64,000 nucleotides of DNA from an archaeon (GCA_018651605.1 JABIDS010000003.1:46209-110208), one strand, 5' to 3'. Shown: positions 19,772 through 29,622, numbered from the stretch's first letter. Notes: generated by a model from the letters alone, not told the origin. Numbers and translations: made by a program.

Positions 19772-21688
19772 TTATTCATAAACTTCTCTAGGTCTAACCA
19801 TACTTCGAATAACCAAGATTATAGCGATTATTAAAACTATATTTACCAAAACAATTATATAGATAAACCAGTTATTCTTAACATGCCCACTAAAAGCATC
19901 AAACTCAGCTTCATTACTTTCAATACTCAAAGCAACTTTCTGCTCAGCTTCACCTTCAGAAGAAACAGCCTTAATAGTTAATTCTTTATCTCCTTCAACA
20001 TCTGAATCAATATCCAAAGCAATACTAACTTCCTTAGATTCTCCAGCTTCAATTGTAACAACTTGAGGATCAACTGAACTCAAACTTGACCATGCACTAT
20101 TTCCAAAAACAGAAACAGTATATATCGCCTTCTCATCATCATTATTTATTAAAGTAGCTTTAATTATATATTTCTCACCAGCAACAGCATCAGGTGTTGA
20201 CACATCATTAATTGCAGTTATCTGAACCTTAGCTCTTGAATCACTACATTGTCCTTCAACACTAATAAGTTTACTAAAAACAGATTCATCATCATCATTA
20301 TTCTCAAAAACATCTCCATCTTCATCATAAACAGTAAACTTCAAAAAGTAGTTCTTCTCACTTGCATCTTCAGGAACCATAATACTAAAAGATCTTTTAA
20401 CGTCTTCTAAGGTATCCATATCTCCAACATTAACCTTTTCATTAATTCCTAACTCCTCATTAGTTATCATAACAAAAACATCTTCCTCTTCCTCTTCACC
20501 AACATTCCAAACAACAAAGTCACCAGATAATTCTTCACCACATGGAAGAACATCAGAAGTTAAATCAATATCATCAACAATCACAAAGTTGTCGTCTCTC
20601 ATAATTGCAATATCTGTCTCTATTTCTTCAGTACATTCAACATCTTCACCAAAGTTATTATCATCACTCCAAGCTTTAATATAAAACACAAAATCATTTT
20701 CATTATAATCTTCATCAAATTCTTCAGGATCAAGAACAAACTTAAAAGTCAAAGTCTCCCTTTCATCATCATCAAGATTAAACTCATTTTCTTCTTCTTC
20801 AATTATAAAATCACCAGACTCCTTATCATATAATCCCCATTCAACAACAATATCATCAACATCATCATCACTATCAGTATTTTCAATTCTAACTTCAACT
20901 TCAATCTCATCAGTCAAATACCATTCATCTTTATCCCCAATTCCATTGTTAGTAAACTTCAATTTATCAATTTCTAACATACCACCCATTTCACCAACTA
21001 AACAATATGTTCTCTCAACACTAATCTTTCCTATGGCAGTTGTAGTTCCAGCCGTAACAGTTACACTAACATCATTTGTTCCAACTTCTAAATCATCTTT
21101 ATCAATTGTAACATCAAATTCAACAGCTTCAGAAGCACCCGCAGCAAGACTTGAAATTGTTTTAGAATTAACTGTAAAATCAATACCTTCAACTTCTTCT
21201 AATTCAACTAAAACGCCAGTAAAATCAACATTACCTGTATTTTCAACAACAATAATAACTGTTGTATCTGAAGGATTAATAGTAGTATCAGTAACAGTTA
21301 AAGATTTAGCTTCATTAATTGAAACTGTAGGAATAGTAAGACTTTCAGAACCCCCTTGGCCACTAGGAGTTGCAGTAATAGTTCCTGCAAAATTTAAATT
21401 TTTATAAGAAGGAAAAGTAACAGTAGCAGTTATAGGTAAAGTAGTAGTTGCATCAATATAATTATGCGAAAAAGAAACACTCGCACCATTATTTAAAGTA
21501 TTACTCCAAGTAAGGTCTGCTTCAACACCTGTATTTTCTAAATCAAAAGTAATAACAAAAGAACCATCATCATGATTTACTGATGTAGGTGCAACAACAT
21601 TTGAAATATCTAAAGAAGCAGCACTAACAAAAGCCACGCTTAAAATCGCTGTCATTAAAATCAATGTGAATATTTTAGCTTTCATCAT
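19772..21688 (-). CDS. secreted CARDB/COG1361-like beta-sandwich protein with C-terminal TM
   Basis: 638 aa; signal peptide; repeated FDLENTG / VVENTGNVDFTG motifs; C-terminal WFIYIIVLVNIVLIIAIILVIRSMVR. Confidence 0.65.
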   Translation of the reverse strand: MMKAKIFTLILMTAILSVAFVSAASLDISNVVAPTSVNHDDGSFVITFDLENTGVEADLTWSNTLNNGASVSFSHNYIDATTTLPITATVTFPSYKNLNFAGTITATPSGQGGSESLTIPTVSINEAKSLTVTDTTINPSDTTVIIVVENTGNVDFTGVLVELEEVEGIDFTVNSKTISSLAAGASEAVEFDVTIDKDDLEVGTNDVSVTVTAGTTTAIGKISVERTYCLVGEMGGMLEIDKLKFTNNGIGDKDEWYLTDEIEVEVRIENTDSDDDVDDIVVEWGLYDKESGDFIIEEEENEFNLDDDERETLTFKFVLDPEEFDEDYNENDFVFYIKAWSDDNNFGEDVECTEEIETDIAIMRDDNFVIVDDIDLTSDVLPCGEELSGDFVVWNVGEEEEEDVFVMITNEELGINEKVNVGDMDTLEDVKRSFSIMVPEDASEKNYFLKFTVYDEDGDVFENNDDDESVFSKLISVEGQCSDSRAKVQITAINDVSTPDAVAGEKYIIKATLINNDDEKAIYTVSVFGNSAWSSLSSVDPQVVTIEAGESKEVSIALDIDSDVEGDKELTIKAVSSEGEAEQKVALSIESNEAEFDAFSGHVKNNWFIYIIVLVNIVLIIAIILVIRSMVRPREVYE

Positions 21689-21787
21689 GTTATAATTTTG
21701 TAGTTAGAACAGCTTTATAAGCATTATTGCTTTTTAGAATATAAACAAAATCACCAAAGCCAAGTAGTGAAATATACCAAAACTAAA

Positions 21788-22402
21788 TCATACCGTCGGC
21801 AATTCATTAATATTTATCACATCACTATTATCATTCGCAAGTCCAGAACAAGCACTATTAACCCAAGAATCAATATTAAAATTCTCAAATTGCCCAACAT
21901 CAACATTATCACAAACAAAAATCCAAGCCTCTTTCCCCTTCTTCTCCAACTTAACCTTCAACTCCTCTGCCTTCTTCATCCTTTCCTGTCCAGGTTTAGT
22001 AGAAACCAAAATTCCAACATTATCTGCCTTCAAAAACTTCATCAATGCAACCTTTTTCCTTCTAACAACATCCTCAACCTCAGACTTAGAAACCTTAACA
22101 ATCTTAGAACCCTCTAACAAATAAACATCAGGAACCTGCAAATATAAGTTAACAGCATGAAACCTTCCACTACCAACCAAAAACACAGGAACATCACTCT
22201 TAATCTTAGAACAACCCAAAACCTGCCGAAAACCAGAAACAGTTATATTATAACCAGATAATTGTTTTTTAATACCTTGAGCCAAATCCTTATATTGTAT
22301 ACTATAAGCAAGAAATAATTTTTTAGGAAGTTTAGAAATTTCTTTTTTTGAGAGTTCAAACCCAGTTCCCTTCAATTTTGATTCAATATACAAAACTTTC
22401 AT
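21788..22402 (-). CDS. diphthamide biosynthesis (Dph2-like) protein, short form
   Basis: QVLGCS ... VSTKPGQERMKKAEEL ... DNVDVGQFENFNIDSWVNSACSGLA; 204 aa, much shorter than typical Dph2. Confidence 0.7.
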   Translation of the reverse strand: MKVLYIESKLKGTGFELSKKEISKLPKKLFLAYSIQYKDLAQGIKKQLSGYNITVSGFRQVLGCSKIKSDVPVFLVGSGRFHAVNLYLQVPDVYLLEGSKIVKVSKSEVEDVVRRKKVALMKFLKADNVGILVSTKPGQERMKKAEELKVKLEKKGKEAWIFVCDNVDVGQFENFNIDSWVNSACSGLANDNSDVININELPTV

Positions 22403-22473
22403 GAAAACACTATATAATAGGAGTATTTAAAATTATCAATAAAACAAACAATCTAGATTTTCAAAACCATCCT

Positions 22474-22935
22474 CTATTCCCTAACAACATCTTCAGCACT
22501 TGAAAAATCATTTTTCGCAGGTGCTTTGTAAATATCTGCAAACTGTGGCGTAACAATTATCATGTTCTCACCAAAACCAGCAATTGAACCCTCAAGAGCA
22601 TCAGCAGTTTTCTTTATCTTAGAAATCGCTCTTTTCAATTCAATAATATCCTTAGCCCTCAATTGATTAATATCAATCACAGCAATAGTATAACCTTCAC
22701 GAAGAGAATTCAAAATAGGAGTCACATCCTCAAAACTTTTCAAAACAAACGGCCGAACAATAACCTTCGCCTTCCGAGCCTCTCTACCCAAATCTATCTC
22801 AATATATTCATCAGATTCTTCTTCTCCTCCGAACGCTCTTTTTATTCCTTCAAATACCATATCAACAACTAACCGAGCAAGTTTATAAATATTTCCATAC
22901 TTCAACAAGTTAATTATAGAAGATAAGTTCCACAA
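22474..22935 (-). CDS. sepF: SepF-like cell division protein
   Basis: EARKAKVIVRPFVLKSFEDVTPILNSLREGYTIAVIDINQL ... GFGENMIIVTP. Confidence 0.8.
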   Translation of the reverse strand: MWNLSSIINLLKYGNIYKLARLVVDMVFEGIKRAFGGEEESDEYIEIDLGREARKAKVIVRPFVLKSFEDVTPILNSLREGYTIAVIDINQLRAKDIIELKRAISKIKKTADALEGSIAGFGENMIIVTPQFADIYKAPAKNDFSSAEDVVRE

Positions 22936-22969
22936 TAAAAACTATATACTCACAAATTAATAAAATCCT

Positions 22970-23380
22970 ATGAAAATAAAAGTTCCAGAACCCCTAAACC
23001 CCATCACCCTCTACGAATTAACTCTTCAAAACAGAACATACTCAAAACCTCATTTAAAATCACTATTAAGAGCAATAGAAAAATCTTTAGATAAAGTTTG
23101 TGAAATAGATTTACAAAAACCAGATTACACAATAGCAGAATATCAAGTTCTTATTTTGGAAACTGATCCAGAAAAATATTTAGGAGATTATATTAGAGGA
23201 GGATTTGATTTATCAATCAAAGATACAAGAAAACATTCAATAAAAGAATTTCAAGAGCAATACAAAGAATCATTTAAAGAAATATCACAGCTCCAAAACA
23301 TTCAATACCCAATTAACATCTCAGTGTGTATAATAGGATTCAGAGATAAAATAACAACAGAATTAGAATCACCTTTTTAA
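22970..23380 (+). CDS. hypothetical protein
   Basis: 136 aa ORF, no family recognised. Confidence 0.55.
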   Translation: MKIKVPEPLNPITLYELTLQNRTYSKPHLKSLLRAIEKSLDKVCEIDLQKPDYTIAEYQVLILETDPEKYLGDYIRGGFDLSIKDTRKHSIKEFQEQYKESFKEISQLQNIQYPINISVCIIGFRDKITTELESPF

Positions 23381-23390
23381 TAACAAAATC

Positions 23391-23415
23391 ACTTTATCTT
23401 TTTCATCACTTCAGC
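23391..23415. repeat. 25 bp direct repeat of the prefoldin 3' end (outer copy)
   Basis: ACTTTATCTTTTTCATCACTTCAGC identical to 23638-23662. Confidence 0.85.
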
Positions 23416-23439
23416 CAGCCCTATCAATAAATTTCAACC

Positions 23440-23598
23440 TTAATAATAAGGGCCTTTACAAGTTCCATGAACTATTGCTCCTTCCCTTGTTAATAAGGAA
23501 AGTTTATTAAATTTTGAATCATAAGGACTTATTTCTTTCTGTGCATCATCAATCTCTTCCCTTTTTTCCACATCACAATCATCTTCCAAAACCATCAT
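23440..23598 (-). CDS. small hypothetical protein (52 aa)
   Basis: Minus-strand ORF MMVLEDDCDVEKREEIDDAQKEISPYDSKFNKLSLLTREGAIVHGTCKGPYY, read by hand; below the ORF-track cutoff. Confidence 0.45.
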   Translation of the reverse strand: MMVLEDDCDVEKREEIDDAQKEISPYDSKFNKLSLLTREGAIVHGTCKGPYY

Positions 23599-23635
23599 AA
23601 TTAATAATCACCAAACTATATAAATATTATCCTAT

Positions 23636-23965
23636 TTACTTTATCTTTTTCATCACTTCAGCTCTTAACTCTTCAGCTTGCTTAGTCATTCCACTTTCTT
23701 GCTCATCAATAGACTTCAATCTTAAAGCCAATAACTCTTGCTTTTTTTTCAAATCTTCTTCAACCTTACCTTTCTCACTCTTGATCATTATTTGTCCAAC
23801 CATTTTAAAAACATCTCCCTCAGTTTTAGAAATCTCTGCAAGAGCATTTTCAGTCTCACTTAACTCCATTTGAAAAGCCTGCTTCTGCATCAAAAGCCCA
23901 TGCAAATTCTGCTCATAACCTTGAAGCTCTTGAATCTTTTCCTGTGTTTCTTTATCTACATCCAT
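23636..23965 (-). CDS. pfdB: prefoldin beta subunit
   Basis: 109 aa coiled coil; ELSETENALAEISKTEGDVFKMVGQIMIKSEK matches prefoldin beta. Confidence 0.85.
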   Translation of the reverse strand: MDVDKETQEKIQELQGYEQNLHGLLMQKQAFQMELSETENALAEISKTEGDVFKMVGQIMIKSEKGKVEEDLKKKQELLALRLKSIDEQESGMTKQAEELRAEVMKKIK

Positions 23966-24054
23966 TTTGTTTTTATCCTTTGGTTTTGGGTCAAGCCTTT
24001 TCTTAGGCCCTCCATCTTTTGGGTCAAGCCTTTTTTAAAAGGGTTGTATCCATT

Positions 24055-24192
24055 TTAAATCGCCTTTATTTTAGCTATCTTACTTCTAGGTTTGTAAAAA
24101 ATCTTAGAGCCACAACCAACACAAAGAAATCTCTTCTCCAAACTATTGTTAGTCGTCTTCTTTCCACAATTAAAACATTTATAAGTTGCCAT
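24055..24192 (-). CDS. rpoP: DNA-directed RNA polymerase subunit P
   Basis: Hand-translated MATYKCFNCGKKTTNNSLEKRFLCVGCGSKIFYKPRSKIAKIKAI; two CxxC and FYKPRS typical of RpoP. Confidence 0.85.
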   Translation of the reverse strand: MATYKCFNCGKKTTNNSLEKRFLCVGCGSKIFYKPRSKIAKIKAI

Positions 24193-24226
24193 ATTATTTT
24201 AGTAAATCCACCCTATTTAAATTTAT

Positions 24227-24448
24227 TTATTCCTCCTTCTTAGGCAAAAAGTAAGTATGCCCTGCAAATTTCTTATCACATTTCCCACATTGCCAAATAC
24301 CTTTAGACAATCTCTTCGCTTTTCCATTACAAAATATACAATCCTGTTTTTTCTTCTGAACACTTTCAACATCTGCAGTTTTAGTTCTAACTCTACGTCC
24401 ATATCGTGCCCCGAATCTTCCTGCTGATTTTACTTTTTTAGTTCGCAT
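24227..24448 (-). CDS. rpl37ae: 50S ribosomal protein eL43/L37Ae
   Basis: MRTKKVKSAGRFGARYGRRVR ... CIFCNGKAKRLSKGIWQCGKCDKKFAGHTY. Confidence 0.9.
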   Translation of the reverse strand: MRTKKVKSAGRFGARYGRRVRTKTADVESVQKKKQDCIFCNGKAKRLSKGIWQCGKCDKKFAGHTYFLPKKEE

Positions 24449-24515
24449 ATTTTAATCCTTATATTATCTCAAAACTTTAAGTTTTAAACCTTTCTATTTT
24501 AATTTTAATCTAAAT

Positions 24516-24588
24516 GGGGCTACCCAGATTTGAACTGGGATCGCCAACTCCCAAAGCTGGAAGGATAACCAGGTTACCCCATAGCCCC
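24516..24588 (-). tRNA. tRNA-Pro (UGG)
   Basis: Minus-strand GGGGCTA/TAGCCCC acceptor, CCAGC-TTTGGGA-GTTGG anticodon arm, CCCAG-TTCAAAT-CTGGG T-arm. Confidence 0.93.
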
Positions 24589-24634
24589 ATAAAATTAATA
24601 GAAATAATGCATTTATAAAACTTGTTAATTCTTT

Positions 24635-24940
24635 TTAAGAAGACAAATATAGATATAATAATCCAATTAACAAGAGTATGCCTGGAATTATAAATACCAT
24701 CCACCAAGCCTCTCTCCTAAATCTATCTAATCTTTCTTTAAACTTAGGATTTTTTAGAGCTATTTTGTCTAATTTTTTATCTTGCTTAAGAGTAAGAATA
24801 AAAATAATGATAAAAATAAAAAGAAGAACCCATTTAAAAGAACCAACAAATTCCCATAACAGAATTAATAGCATAGTTATTACAATACCTATAATAAATA
24901 AATGCTTCAATTTTTTCATCCCTTTTTCTATATCTTCCAT
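24635..24940 (-). CDS. small membrane protein
   Basis: 101 aa with three hydrophobic segments. Confidence 0.6.
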   Translation of the reverse strand: MEDIEKGMKKLKHLFIIGIVITMLLILLWEFVGSFKWVLLFIFIIIFILTLKQDKKLDKIALKNPKFKERLDRFRREAWWMVFIIPGILLLIGLLYLYLSS

Positions 24941-24984
24941 AAACCAATTAAGCCTGTAGCATTTATAAGATTACCTACTGAGAA

Positions 24985-25695
24985 TCACTTCTTCTCTTCT
25001 TCCTTTTTCTCATCAGCACCACCAACCCCACCCACACCTTCAGCACCTTCACCACCACTAACATCAGCACCCTCACCACCCTTCGCAGCCTCTTCAGCCT
25101 TCGCAGCCTCAGCTTCTTCCTCTTCCTTCTTCTTCTCAGCTAATTTAGTATCTTGCTCAGTTTTAACTTCATCAAAATATTCATTCAACTTTTCTCTCTT
25201 CTCATCAGAAGTCTCACTAATCTTTCCATCAATTTCTTTATCAAATTTCCCAGAAGAAACATCAGCAATCAAATCATTAGAACTTTTATTCTCAACCAAA
25301 AGCCCAACAGAAGCACAAGTTCCAAGAACAGACTTAACAGCAGACTTAAATTCCTTTTCCAACATATCAGAATATTTAACATTCGTAACTTTAATCACAT
25401 CCTCAATAGAAAGATTCCCCACCTTGATATTCTTATGATCATTAGTTCCTTTTTCCAATCCAGCTTCTTTTTTCAATAACTCAGAAGTCGGCGGAGAAAA
25501 AGTCTTAACCTCAAAATCTTTTGTCTTTTCATCAACATCTAATTCAACAGGAACTTTCATTCCCTTAAAATTTTTAGTCGCCTCATTAACATCAGAAATA
25601 ACTTTGCCCATATTAATTCCCATTGGCCCTAATTGTTGAGCAACAGCTGGCCCAGGTTTCATATCTCCACCATCAATCAATAATTTAATAATCAT
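24985..25695 (-). CDS. rpl11: 50S ribosomal protein uL11 with acidic/Gly-rich C-terminal extension
   Basis: IKLLIDGGDMKPGPAVAQQLGPMGINMGKVISDVNEATKNFKGMKVPVEL. Confidence 0.92.
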   Translation of the reverse strand: MIIKLLIDGGDMKPGPAVAQQLGPMGINMGKVISDVNEATKNFKGMKVPVELDVDEKTKDFEVKTFSPPTSELLKKEAGLEKGTNDHKNIKVGNLSIEDVIKVTNVKYSDMLEKEFKSAVKSVLGTCASVGLLVENKSSNDLIADVSSGKFDKEIDGKISETSDEKREKLNEYFDEVKTEQDTKLAEKKKEEEEAEAAKAEEAAKGGEGADVSGGEGAEGVGGVGGADEKKEEEKK

Positions 25696-26347
25696 CTGGA
25701 ATTAACAAACCTCCACTTTCTTCATAATCTTCCTTAATATCCGGCTCTGCAGGTTCACCCAACGGAGTCTGTTCAACTTCTTCTTTAGTTCCTTCTCCAG
25801 ACTCATCTCCATCTTCCTCGCCTTCTTCTTTATCTCTTCTAATAACTTTAACATTATCTAATTTAACAGTAACCGGAATAGAAACAACAGCAGCCAAAAG
25901 AGTAACAACAACTTCGCCCTTCATTTTATCAACACGAACAACTTTCGCCTTTTCTTTCTTAAACGGCTCACCAATTATCTCAACAATATCTCCTTTCTCT
26001 ATATTAACTTCTTCCATTGTTGGCTCTAACATATTTTTAATCTCTTCATATTCCAAAGTCTTTCCAATAATTCCTTTAACATACGGAAGATTATATGCAG
26101 CTTCTTCAGCAGAATCTCTATCAGCAGCTTCTAAAAAAAGATAACCCTTCAAACCATGAGGACGAGCCAAAGAATAAACATTCAAATCTTTCTTATGAAC
26201 TTTCACAGAAATCAACTCAAGAGCCCTATCTTCCTTATTAGTTGTAACTTTTATAACAAATATCAAACTACCCTTAGGTTTTTCTTCAGTACTAACGCTA
26301 TCATTTTCTGCCATTTCAACTTTTTCTTCATTAATATTTTCTTCCAT
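25685..26347 (-). CDS. spt5: transcription elongation factor Spt5
   Basis: IFVIKVTTNKEDRALELI ... GYLFLEA ... VEIIGEPFKKEKAKVVRVD NGN + KOW; adjacent to uL11. Confidence 0.88.
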   Translation of the reverse strand: MEENINEEKVEMAENDSVSTEEKPKGSLIFVIKVTTNKEDRALELISVKVHKKDLNVYSLARPHGLKGYLFLEAADRDSAEEAAYNLPYVKGIIGKTLEYEEIKNMLEPTMEEVNIEKGDIVEIIGEPFKKEKAKVVRVDKMKGEVVVTLLAAVVSIPVTVKLDNVKVIRRDKEEGEEDGDESGEGTKEEVEQTPLGEPAEPDIKEDYEESGGLLIPDDY

Positions 26348-26422
26348 TTACTATCTTGCCCAACTAACTAATAATATTATTAGAAGTAGTTAGTATTATT
26401 TAAAATTAAGCCTTTTTAAAGT

Positions 26423-27079
26423 TTATTGTTTTTTAAACAAATCACCAAGAGAAGTCAAAAGACTAGGATTAGCCATTATATTACTACGATTACTTGTAGC
26501 TAATTTCCAAACAGCGTATTCATTCAAAATTAATCCATAAAGATTCATTTCATCACTAATTTTAGAAAGATTTTGTTTTATTAATTCTCCATCAGTTTCT
26601 TCTTTTACTAACATCTCAAGAGTATCATAAATTAAACCCATATCTTTATTATAAAAATCTGGAGTTCCATCTTGAGAAGAAATAGCAATTCTTTTTTGTT
26701 CATCTTGCAAGGACATTCTTACAAGTTCTTCATTCCAATTTTCAGAATCATAAATAACATGCATTAAATTAGGATGAGCATTATTATTAATACCTAAACT
26801 TAATTTAAGAACCTCTTTAGCAAGACCTGAAACAACTTCATCAGTTTTTTTAAAGAACAGCCCCTTATGATCTGAAGGATCTACTTCCCCCTCTTCATTT
26901 AATTCCAATCCCAGATGTTGATAAACTCCTACAAACTGAGGCAAAACAATTCCACTCTTTACTCTCAAATATTTTTTTAAACCTTCATAACTATGAGAAA
27001 TTCCTAAACAATCAAAATCTCCTTGCCGTATTTCATCAGCACTTCCAACAGCATAAATAAATGTAGTAGGGCTATCCAT
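26423..27079 (-). CDS. hypothetical protein located between secE and spt5
   Basis: 218 aa ORF with no recognised family. Confidence 0.6.
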   Translation of the reverse strand: MDSPTTFIYAVGSADEIRQGDFDCLGISHSYEGLKKYLRVKSGIVLPQFVGVYQHLGLELNEEGEVDPSDHKGLFFKKTDEVVSGLAKEVLKLSLGINNNAHPNLMHVIYDSENWNEELVRMSLQDEQKRIAISSQDGTPDFYNKDMGLIYDTLEMLVKEETDGELIKQNLSKISDEMNLYGLILNEYAVWKLATSNRSNIMANPSLLTSLGDLFKKQ

Positions 27080-27120
27080 TGTTCTTTATTAGAATTATTA
27101 GTGTTTATAAAACTTACGTA

Positions 27121-27288
27121 CTAACTCAAACCCAAAAAACCCATAACCAAAGACACAGCAAAACCAACAAGACCAACCACGCCCAATCCTATCGCAGATA
27201 CTTTCGAAATAGTTGTAAACTCTTTCTTCGAAGGCTTTTTCAAAAGCTTCCATACCCTTACACATTGTTTCATAAAAGATTTAAACAT
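27121..27288 (-). CDS. secE: preprotein translocase subunit SecE (Sec61 gamma)
   Basis: Hand-translated MFKSFMKQCVRVWKLLKKPSKKEFTTISKVSAIGLGVVGLVGFAVSLVMGFLGLS. Confidence 0.85.
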   Translation of the reverse strand: MFKSFMKQCVRVWKLLKKPSKKEFTTISKVSAIGLGVVGLVGFAVSLVMGFLGLS

Positions 27289-27321
27289 CATACAAACATT
27301 GAGAATAAAGCCTTTTTAAAA

Positions 27322-27750
27322 TTATCTTAAAATATTTTCCCCTCTTCTAAGACCATATCCTTCATTAAAATTATTCTCCCTAGAATTAGTTAAGCAATCT
27401 TTTATAAACTCCTCTTTTTCGTAAACCTCTGCCTTTTCACTTTTTAATTTTTGAAGTTTGAGATAATCTCTCCCACCCATAATAAAACCACCTAATGTAA
27501 AAAGTCCTCCAATGAATAAACACCCAGCACCAAATAAATGCAAATCATTAGCAAAATTTTCATAATTCATAGCATCAGCACTAATCTCAGATATCTTAGT
27601 CAAAAAACTACAACCAATAATTTTTGAACCCGATTTTAAAAGATCCAATGATCTTTCCAAATCTCTATCCTTTTCCTGAATTTTAGCACTAATTTTAGAT
27701 CTCTTCCTAACAACAGTTTCCAAATTCTTCTCATTTAATCCACGAACCAT
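27322..27750 (-). CDS. hypothetical membrane protein
   Basis: 142 aa; hydrophobic segment LFGAGCLFIGGLFTLGGFIMG. Confidence 0.5.
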   Translation of the reverse strand: MVRGLNEKNLETVVRKRSKISAKIQEKDRDLERSLDLLKSGSKIIGCSFLTKISEISADAMNYENFANDLHLFGAGCLFIGGLFTLGGFIMGGRDYLKLQKLKSEKAEVYEKEEFIKDCLTNSRENNFNEGYGLRRGENILR

Positions 27751-27784
27751 ATAAAAACCACAACCAACCCACTTAAAAACTTAT

Positions 27785-28006
27785 CTAATCATCTCTTCCT
27801 TGCAAAAAATTAACAGAAGGAAATTTTCTAAGAAGCCCAGACAATTTCTCAATATCTTCATTAATTTTATCACTATCCACTGCCTTTATCAAATCCCTTT
27901 CATATCCCTCAAAACCACAACCACAATTATAAACCCTTTCAGGATTAGGAACATAATCTGCCTTTAGTTTACATTCCGGACATATATCTACCCTATATTT
28001 TATCAT
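27785..28006 (-). CDS. small zinc-ribbon-like protein
   Basis: CPECK ... CGCG pattern, 73 aa. Confidence 0.5.
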   Translation of the reverse strand: MIKYRVDICPECKLKADYVPNPERVYNCGCGFEGYERDLIKAVDSDKINEDIEKLSGLLRKFPSVNFLQGRDD

Positions 28007-28266
28007 TCTAAAACATCCCTCTCCAATAATATCTCATCTAACCCCTCTACTCCTTTCTCATATAAATCATGTATTCTTTCACAAGCATCATAATTAACCC
28101 CTAAATAAATTCTTTTAGGAGGATTATCCATGGCCTGAACAATGTCCTTAAAATTTTCAGAATTTAAATCACATCTCAAAAATCCAGTTCTATCATTAAT
28201 TATAGCTATTTGATCTCCCTTAAATTTTCTCTTTATTTGGGGATATACATAACATTCCATCATCAC
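28003..28266 (-). CDS. hypothetical protein
   Basis: 87 aa ORF overlapping neighbours by 4 nt (operon). Confidence 0.5.
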   Translation of the reverse strand: MMMECYVYPQIKRKFKGDQIAIINDRTGFLRCDLNSENFKDIVQAMDNPPKRIYLGVNYDACERIHDLYEKGVEGLDEILLERDVLE

Positions 28267-29474
28267 TCCAAAAACTCAATCCCCAACTCATTTCCCATCT
28301 CAACTTGCCTCTGCAAATCAGGAGGAAGTTCACTTCCACTTATTTGAGCTGATTGAACACCAGTTATAATTATCATAACTCTAATAGACTTTTCCATTTC
28401 AGGGCTAATCTGCGCCCCCCAAATCATTCTAGCATCAGGACTCAACTTATCACCTACCGCAGAAATAATAGCACGCGCCTCATCCAAACTCATATCATCT
28501 CCACCAATAATATTAACCAAAGCCCCATTAGCATTAGAAATATCAACATCCAATAAAGGATTAGACAAAGCCTTCTCAACAGCATCCTGCGCACGATTAG
28601 CAGAATCAGACTCACCCATTCCCATCAAAGAAACACCACCATTAGACATAACAGCCTTAACATCTGCAAAATCCAAATTAACCAAACCAGATTTTGTAAC
28701 CAACTCAGTCGTCCCCTTAACAGCATTAGTCAAAATCTCATCCGCAACTTTAAACGCAGTCTGCAACGGCAACTCAGGAGCAATCTCCAACAACTTATCA
28801 TTTGGAATAACAATCAAAGTATCAACAAGAGATTCCATTCTTTCCAAACCATATTCAGCATTTTCAATTCTTTTTTTACCTTCAATAGTAAACGGCAATG
28901 TAACAATTCCAATTGTCAATGCCCCTTGCTTTTTAGCCAAACCTGCAACAACAGGAGCAGCCCCAGTTCCAGTTCCACCTCCTAAACCACAAGTAACAAA
29001 AACCATATCACAACCACTCAACCTTTTCTTAATCTCTTGTTCAGATTCATGCGCAGCTTCTTCACCAACTTTAGGATTCGAACCAGCACCAAGCCCCATT
29101 GTCAATTCCTTTCCAATTAAAATCTTATGATCAGCATTAGAATAAAGCAAATCCTGTGCATCAGTATTCAACGCAATAAACTCACCACCCTTAATCCCAA
29201 TCTCCTTCATCCGACTAATAGTATTACCTCCTGCACCACCAATCCCAAAAACCTTAACCTTCGCATGCTGTTTCTTCAACAACTCCTCCAACTCTCTATC
29301 AATCTCAGATAACTCAGGATTTTTATTAAAACTCAATTCAGAAACAGGCGGCGCATCAACAGATTCAGAACTAGAATACTCAGACCTCGAAGATTCATCC
29401 TCAGAATACTCTTTCTGCCCATACTCATTACTTTGCTCTTGTCCCTCTCTTGAATAATCCTCTTCCATCCACAC
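28263..29474 (-). CDS. ftsZ: cell division protein FtsZ
   Basis: GIGGAGGNTI, ALNTDAQDL, GGGTGTGAAPVVA, NADFADVKAVM-like segments. Confidence 0.95.
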   Translation of the reverse strand: MWMEEDYSREGQEQSNEYGQKEYSEDESSRSEYSSSESVDAPPVSELSFNKNPELSEIDRELEELLKKQHAKVKVFGIGGAGGNTISRMKEIGIKGGEFIALNTDAQDLLYSNADHKILIGKELTMGLGAGSNPKVGEEAAHESEQEIKKRLSGCDMVFVTCGLGGGTGTGAAPVVAGLAKKQGALTIGIVTLPFTIEGKKRIENAEYGLERMESLVDTLIVIPNDKLLEIAPELPLQTAFKVADEILTNAVKGTTELVTKSGLVNLDFADVKAVMSNGGVSLMGMGESDSANRAQDAVEKALSNPLLDVDISNANGALVNIIGGDDMSLDEARAIISAVGDKLSPDARMIWGAQISPEMEKSIRVMIIITGVQSAQISGSELPPDLQRQVEMGNELGIEFLE

Positions 29475-29622
29475 AAAAACTAAAATTCATATTTAAAGAT
29501 TATTGCATTTTTACGATTACTTTGCATAGGTAGGGTTAGAATTCTATCACAGTAATATTTTTAAAATAAGAAATTTCTATAATTACCAGAAGATAACTTC
29601 CTAGATATCTCTAAGAATTAAA

